From Paenibacillus phytohabitans (lineage in GTDB: Bacteria; Bacillota; Bacilli; Paenibacillales; Paenibacillaceae): a DNA stretch of 64,000 bases. Below are positions 58,563-64,000 of the stretch, in pieces (the first letter of the stretch is position 1; every line of letters begins with the position of its first letter). Where the stretch lies: assembly GCF_013141775.1 (NCBI RefSeq), contig NZ_WHOB01000012.1:124001-188000 (forward strand). The letters are read 5' to 3'. The notes under the pieces are model-generated. The model did no database searches. It was not told where the DNA came from and saw only the letters and a list, made by a program, of their open reading frames with translations. Made by a program: the position numbers and the translations under genes.

Positions 58563-59972
58563 TTAATTTCTCTGGGTTGTGGGGCAGATAAACCAGAAAG
58601 CAGTGTTTCCATCAGCGCAGTCTACGCCATAAGGCATGTCATGTGCTTTAAGAATGGTGCTGACAATCGACAGACCGATACCTGTGCCCTGTCTGCGCCC
58701 GGCCTGGTGCTGGCTGCGCTGATACCGCTCCCATATGGCTTCCCGCTCTTCAACTGGTATAGGCTCCCCCTGATTAATAACTGATATTTTATAGCTGCGG
58801 TCTAACCCGGTAATGGCAACCACTATGCTGCCGCCATCTTTGGTATGATTGATGGCATTATACAGCAGGTTGCGCAAGACCTGGCTAATCTTCAGTGCGT
58901 CCACGAGAACAGGAATTTCGGCCTCCGGACTTTCAAGGGTGATCTTACTCTGATGCTCCGCCGCACTCTGTTCACAGTGTTCGATCTCCGATTCAATAAT
59001 TTCATGCAGATTGTACCAGTCTTTACTTAGCTGCAAATATCCTGCCTGAAGCTGGGAATAGTCCATGATATCGTTCACCATTTCGCTCATCCGCCCTGCC
59101 TCTTTAATGATCAGGTTCAAGTCTTCTTCACGTTTGATGTCATCCTTATAGTGGATATCCCGTACCATTTCGGCATAGCCGTTAATCAGCGCCAGCGGCG
59201 ACCGCAGTTCATGGGACACATTGGCAATAATTTCTTTGCGGAGCAAATCAACGCGCTGCAAGGCCCGGCCTAATTCTTCAACAGAGCCGGATAATTGCCC
59301 CAGCTCATCTTTGAGCTTAAGTCCGGGTGTGGCGGCTAAATCTCCTTTGGCCAGACGGTCTACGGTATTTTTAATTACAAGAATAGGTCTGGTAAATCTG
59401 AGAGACAGTATTCCAGCCAGAATAGCAGTTGCAATACTGAGGATAATGCTCAGAACAATGAGCTGCTCGCGGTTCATCTCCAGGACCGTATATAATTCGC
59501 CGAATGAGCGGAACAGGATGACGTAGGCCTGCTGGCCGTAATAGACCACCGGGATCCCGATCTCGTATGCATTTAAGCGGCCTTCATATCTAATCTCCTT
59601 GTTGTACGGCTCACCTGCAAGGATTTTTTGATATTCACCGCTCGCCTTTATCCCTTGCCAAACTAAACTTTCCGTGTGCGCTTCCTGCAGATTAATCGGA
59701 TGCCCGTAGCTATACATTTCGATGGGTTCACCCTGATTGCTAACCAGCAGCATTTTTCCATTAATAGATTTACTGAGATAAGGGATCAGCTTCGCATCAT
59801 AAGCGAGATCTTCTGTTTTGAGATCCTCCATGATCGGATTCAGTTGTTCCTGAACTTCATGGATGGTGGCATTCGCATAATTCTTCTCAAGCATAAAGAT
59901 TTGAATGGCCCACATAAAAGCAACAGCGAGCAGCACCAGGACCATCATAGTCCCCCATAGCCTTAGCGCCAT
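58563..59972 (-). CDS. Sensor histidine kinase (HisKA)
   Basis: About 469 aa: membrane helix (WGTMMVLVLLAVAFMWAIQ), extracytoplasmic sensor of about 130 aa, second helix (LIVLSIILSIATAILAGIL), HAMP (RFTRPILVIKNTVDRLAKGDL), phospho-acceptor HELRSPLALING, N-box NLLYNAINHTKDGG and GTGIGLSIVSTILKAH. It phosphorylates the OmpR-type regulator directly upstream. The start is unsure: ATG 59972 is inside the kinase-only part; a TTG at about 60010 or ATG at 60077 would overlap the regulator. Confidence 0.92.
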   Translation of the reverse strand: MALRLWGTMMVLVLLAVAFMWAIQIFMLEKNYANATIHEVQEQLNPIMEDLKTEDLAYDAKLIPYLSKSINGKMLLVSNQGEPIEMYSYGHPINLQEAHTESLVWQGIKASGEYQKILAGEPYNKEIRYEGRLNAYEIGIPVVYYGQQAYVILFRSFGELYTVLEMNREQLIVLSIILSIATAILAGILSLRFTRPILVIKNTVDRLAKGDLAATPGLKLKDELGQLSGSVEELGRALQRVDLLRKEIIANVSHELRSPLALINGYAEMVRDIHYKDDIKREEDLNLIIKEAGRMSEMVNDIMDYSQLQAGYLQLSKDWYNLHEIIESEIEHCEQSAAEHQSKITLESPEAEIPVLVDALKISQVLRNLLYNAINHTKDGGSIVVAITGLDRSYKISVINQGEPIPVEEREAIWERYQRSQHQAGRRQGTGIGLSIVSTILKAHDMPYGVDCADGNTAFWFICPTTQRN

Positions 59973-59994
59973 CCTGGAGCGGAGAATGTTCTGT

Positions 59995-60669
59995 TTAACC
60001 TTCTTGTTTGTACTCAAACTTATAACCCACTCCCCAGACGGTAAGGATAGTCTTCCGGTAATGGCCAAGGCGCTCACGCAAGGATTTGATATGGGTATCT
60101 ACAGTCCGGACATCCCCGGAATAGGCATATCCCCAGACCTTCTCCAAAAGCTGGGAGCGGGTGAGTACAATATGTTCATTTTGCGCCAGCTTTACAAGCA
60201 AATCGAACTCTTTTGGCGGCAAATTAATAGCATGGTCCTCCAGCAGAACGGTTCTGGCAGCGGGCTGAATACTTAGCTTGCCGAATTGCAGGGTATCGCT
60301 TGCTTTGCCGCCGCTTCGTCTTAAGACCGCAGACACTCTGGCCATGAGTTCTTTCGGACTGAAAGGCTTGGACACATAATCGTCTGCCCCAAGGTTAAAC
60401 CCGAGCAGCTTGTCATATTCTTCAGTGCGGGAGGTGAGCAGGATGACGGGAACCTGACTATATCTGCGCAGCTCCGCCAGGGTTTCGAATCCGTCCATCC
60501 CCGGCATCATGATATCCAGAAGCAGGATGTCGAAATCTGACTCATGGACAATGGACAGCGCCCGCTCTGCGTTCTCGGCTTCTTTACACTGAAAGCCATT
60601 CAGTTCCGCGTAGGTCAAGACTAATTTCCGCAAATGTAAATCATCATCGATAATAAGCATTTTTGGCAT
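59995..60669 (-). CDS. OmpR-family response regulator
   Basis: A 224-aa regulator: receiver with D8/D9 and phospho-acceptor D52 (DILLLDIMMPG), and a winged-helix DNA-binding domain (LPPKEFDLLVKLAQN, SGDVRTVDTHIKSLRERLG). OmpR types bind pairs of direct repeats 11 bp apart, which fits the TTGTGA pairs before the flavodoxin operon and before the 49-kb hydrolase. Confidence 0.94.
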   Translation of the reverse strand: MPKMLIIDDDLHLRKLVLTYAELNGFQCKEAENAERALSIVHESDFDILLLDIMMPGMDGFETLAELRRYSQVPVILLTSRTEEYDKLLGFNLGADDYVSKPFSPKELMARVSAVLRRSGGKASDTLQFGKLSIQPAARTVLLEDHAINLPPKEFDLLVKLAQNEHIVLTRSQLLEKVWGYAYSGDVRTVDTHIKSLRERLGHYRKTILTVWGVGYKFEYKQEG

Positions 60670-60694
60670 AATTCACCTGCTTCCCGGATGGACT

Positions 60695-61057
60695 CTATGT
60701 TAACAGTCTTGTAAAGGACAGGGATACCAGTTTCCATTGCTCCTCTTGAAGCGCATATACCTCAGTAACTACAAAAGGATTCGTCACTTCATTTCCCCCG
60801 ACAACAGCTATCAGGCGTATCTTATTTAGGAGAATCGCAGTGGTGCCAATGATCCGAACCGAAGTTTCCTGAATATCTACATTCTTATAAAGGATAGAGC
60901 CGCTTTTAATGACCTCAATTTCCTCGTTTTTAGAAAATGTTGCTCCCATATGCACGAAAACAGCTTTTTCATGAAAGAGATTGCTTAAATCTTCTACTTG
61001 TCTATTTATCATCCAATTCCATTTTTTCTTTGAAAGCTCTGTAATTGCTTGTTCCAT
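60695..61057 (-). CDS. SnoaL/NTF2-like small protein
   Basis: A 120-aa alpha+beta cone fold protein of the DUF4440/SnoaL kind (VEDLSNLFHEKAVFVHMGAT, then ETSVRIIGTTAILLNKIRL, ending EQWKLVSLSFT). Members are isomerases, hydrolases or binding proteins; no catalytic residues point to one. 25 nt before the regulator gene, 34 nt after the aldo-keto reductase. Confidence 0.78.
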   Translation of the reverse strand: MEQAITELSKKKWNWMINRQVEDLSNLFHEKAVFVHMGATFSKNEEIEVIKSGSILYKNVDIQETSVRIIGTTAILLNKIRLIAVVGGNEVTNPFVVTEVYALQEEQWKLVSLSFTRLLT

Positions 61058-61091
61058 ATTTGTAACCCTCCCCTTTTGTTCACTTATTGGT

Positions 61092-62084
<993 letters not shown>

Positions 62085-62111
62085 TCACTCCTTCATTTCG
62101 ATTAGTTGCAT

Positions 62112-63080
62112 TTATACAAAGAGCTCTCCACTGAAGTTCCGCGATATTTCAGCACGGCCGTCAGCAAACATGCGTACGTATGAGAAGCGGAAGAGCTTCT
62201 CCAATTCTTTCCCAGGTGTAAAAAACAAGGCGGTAGCCAGCCCGTCTGCTGTTACAGTGTCATTAGCAATGACCCATGTGGCAATGACATCCTGCACCGG
62301 ATCGCCTGTCCGCGCATCCAGTACGTGATGAAGATTCTCTCCCCACGCACGTCTGTTAACGGCAGATGCACACAAGCTGCCATTCCTCAGTTCCGCTACC
62401 CCAATTACCATCTCAGGGTCGAGCGGGTGTTCCAGACCTACCTCTATGCTTGACTTTCCTATGTGGCGGAGGTCTCCGCTTCCATCAACAACGAAGTCAT
62501 CCATTCCGGCTTCAAGAAGGAGCCTGGAAACGATGTCTACACAGTACCCTTTACCTACTGCACCGAAATCCAGTGAAAGCGGGCGATTAGTAATGAGCGT
62601 TGTGTCTTTACGAGTAACATCCTCCGCCCAGCTGGCTCTACCGTGAACATGCGCTTCCGCCCGGACTGAATCCGCTGCGGGTGTAAGTGAATACTTGGAA
62701 TCATATCCAAGCAGTTCTAGATCTTTGCCGACGAGCGGGTCCACAGCACCTTGAGTAGCACTATGGAGCCGGTCATAGATGTCAAACAGGTCACCGGAAT
62801 TGTCCGGAAACATAAAGCTTCCCCCTTCAGATGCTGCAGCAACCTGTGACACAAGAGAATCAGAACGAAACCGCGAATACGTCCTGTTGAACCGGCCCAT
62901 CTGCTCCAGGATATCCTGTTGCAAGCTGATGCTTAGCGGCACACCGCTTTCAATCTCCCATTGTGTGCCAATCGCCTCAAATCTGAACAGATACTTCCCG
63001 GCTTCAGCCTTAATGGAACAAGCTTTATAAGTATTAAAGGGCACTGTGAATTCTATGCCTCCCTTACATGAGGTCTTCAT
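62112..63080 (-). CDS. apbE: ApbE-family FAD:protein FMN transferase
   Basis: About 322 aa. Hallmarks are FEAIGTQWEIE, LDFGAVGKGYCVD, ENLHHVLDARTGDP and DTVTADGLATALF, the metal- and FAD-binding set. ApbE attaches FMN covalently to Ser/Thr of extracytoplasmic electron carriers. Here the N-terminus shows no lipobox or signal peptide, unlike many secreted members. ATG 63080 is chosen, since a TTG start at 63125 would overlap the NAD(P)-binding gene. It neighbours an FMN-binding protein gene, a natural substrate. Confidence 0.87.
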   Translation of the reverse strand: MKTSCKGGIEFTVPFNTYKACSIKAEAGKYLFRFEAIGTQWEIESGVPLSISLQQDILEQMGRFNRTYSRFRSDSLVSQVAAASEGGSFMFPDNSGDLFDIYDRLHSATQGAVDPLVGKDLELLGYDSKYSLTPAADSVRAEAHVHGRASWAEDVTRKDTTLITNRPLSLDFGAVGKGYCVDIVSRLLLEAGMDDFVVDGSGDLRHIGKSSIEVGLEHPLDPEMVIGVAELRNGSLCASAVNRRAWGENLHHVLDARTGDPVQDVIATWVIANDTVTADGLATALFFTPGKELEKLFRFSYVRMFADGRAEISRNFSGELFV

Positions 63081-63100
63081 AGGGCATTGCCTGGCACAAC

Positions 63101-63739
63101 TCAGTAAAACGAGGGTTTCGCCCAATTCGTATTCGGTTCACTGACACCTAAGCTCGTTTTTGCATAACCTGCCGGGTCCTGGGTAATATCGAAGATTAGA
63201 CGGGCTACTGCTTCTCTGGTCACCTGAGCGCCTTCAAACGGTTCCCCCTTCTGAGTTACCTGATAAGCTTCATTTCCGGTCTGATTATAGAGCCAGGTTA
63301 AACGGAGAATCGTATAGTCCAGGCTGGAATTCTCAATGATATCTGCAGCCTGCCGTTGGTGCTGGATACCGGCTCTGCCCACCATCCGTTCATTCCATTT
63401 CCCGAAGGCTCCGGGCACTTCATCATATATCCCCAAGATTGACGCCGCAATTAGAGTCTTAACGTTGCTGCTTTCCATTGCTTCGACAACTGTCTTTACG
63501 CCTGTGAGCGAATTTACATCGTTAAGATAGACGGCATCGATGCCTTCAAGTGCCTTCTTCACCATATTGCTGTCAGTAAAATCTCCATCGATGATCTCTT
63601 CCCTGCCGGCATCGGAAATCGTAAGCCGCTTCGCTCCGTTTCGGGCAAATAAAACTAACGAGTGATTCGTTTCGTTTAGCAGCTTCCGGGTAACCAGCCG
63701 GGAGATTTGTCCTGCTGCTCCAAGAATTAAAATTTTCAT
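63101..63739 (-). CDS. NAD(P)-binding NmrA/SDR-like protein
   Basis: A 212-aa Rossmann protein: nucleotide loop ILGAAGQISRLV (4-15), IDGDFTD, VYLNDVNS and YTILRLTWLYN. These are atypical short-chain dehydrogenases that act as NAD(P)H sensors or reductases. 17 nt after the FMN-binding gene and before apbE. Confidence 0.85.
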   Translation of the reverse strand: MKILILGAAGQISRLVTRKLLNETNHSLVLFARNGAKRLTISDAGREEIIDGDFTDSNMVKKALEGIDAVYLNDVNSLTGVKTVVEAMESSNVKTLIAASILGIYDEVPGAFGKWNERMVGRAGIQHQRQAADIIENSSLDYTILRLTWLYNQTGNEAYQVTQKGEPFEGAQVTREAVARLIFDITQDPAGYAKTSLGVSEPNTNWAKPSFY

Positions 63740-63756
63740 ATTCGTATCCTCCTGTT

Positions 63757-64000
63757 TTATAAACTGTTTGCCTTCTTCTCAGCTTCGGCTTTAATTTGTT
63801 CTATCGCCGCATTGAACCCGTCCGGGGTTCCGCTTGACCCTGCGAGTCGCCCTACGTTGACTTCATCGATGCGTTTCCCGATGACGACTGACGGGACCGC
63901 TTCAGCAAACCGGCGCTGCAGATCCAGCGATGTCTCGTTCGTCGCATGCGGAGTGACCTCCACTGCGATAATGATGTCATCATCCAGTGTTATGGTTACG
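63757..64000 (-). CDS. 3' part of an FMN-binding domain protein, cut by window end
   Basis: The frame ending at 63757 stays open to position 64000. Its 80 residues read as the end of an FMN-binding domain: DEVNVGRLAGSSGTPDGFNAAIEQIKAEA. In such proteins a Ser/Thr in this loop can be flavinylated by ApbE. Start and signal sequence lie outside the window. Confidence 0.72.
   Translation of the reverse strand, partial: VTITLDDDIIIAVEVTPHATNETSLDLQRRFAEAVPSVVIGKRIDEVNVGRLAGSSGTPDGFNAAIEQIKAEAEKKANSL

Overview
The window looks like chromosomal DNA of a Paenibacillus-type member of the Bacillota. The clues are strong GGAGG ribosome sites, a YesM/YesN-type two-component system beside sugar ABC transporters, many secreted or lipoprotein hydrolases, a PRD-regulated cellobiose PTS, and MarR/HxlR switches. 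Almost every gene is on the minus strand; the two clear exceptions are the NlpC/P60 gene (19.3 kb) and the HxlR gene (25.5 kb). I found no rRNA, tRNA or CRISPR array.

1-19 kb is an AT-rich, partly decayed accessory region that looks like a defence island. It holds the 5' part of a gene with an R-N-x3-H (HEPN-like) motif, a Ser/Thr kinase overlapping a 1323-aa protein with a degenerate P-loop, a dead 0.9-kb IS5-family element, and a minus-strand run reading: broken MerR-like gene, SNF2-type helicase, GHKL (Hsp90-like) ATPase with a Cys-rich tail, broken metallophosphoesterase, small ORFs, AbiH-family protein. Three relics that begin with the same junction (TTAGAT...ATCAAATCGG) and carry 18-bp repeats of the form GGGAYHADGTTCTTGTCC sit at 553, 8551 and 18475. 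They look like end remnants of an IS21-like element, and two of them abut truncated genes.

19-28 kb holds an NlpC/P60 endopeptidase, two GH28-like beta-helix genes, and three small redox or regulator modules: MarR with a nitronate monooxygenase, an HxlR regulator, and MarR with a quinone oxidoreductase. Each has palindromes that could be its operators. 28-40.5 kb is a rhamnoside uptake and degradation locus: a YesM-like kinase, a YesN-like regulator and a membrane-anchored binding protein, followed by a second binding protein, two permeases and a GH78 rhamnosidase. A secreted GH93-like propeller with a ricin-type lectin domain lies upstream.

40.8-48.7 kb is a beta-glucoside PTS operon (EIIB, EIIA, EIIC, GH3, GH1) followed by its PRD regulator, with a 22-bp palindrome and cre-like sites. 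49-54 kb is a set of secreted lipoprotein esterases plus an aldo-keto reductase. 55-64 kb is a redox and membrane cluster: an FMN-binding protein (cut by the window end), an NAD(P)-binding protein, ApbE, an aldo-keto reductase, a SnoaL-like protein, an OmpR/HisKA two-component system, two lipoprotein flavodoxins around a DUF4405-like membrane protein, and a lipoprotein hydrolase. Upstream of the flavodoxin operon and of the 49-kb esterase there is the same promoter block, with TTGTGA repeats spaced 11 bp apart. This suggests one response regulator controls both.

The best candidates for something undescribed are the kinase/1323-aa pair, the MerR-helicase-GHKL-phosphoesterase-AbiH run, and the extracytoplasmic flavodoxin/DUF4405 module.
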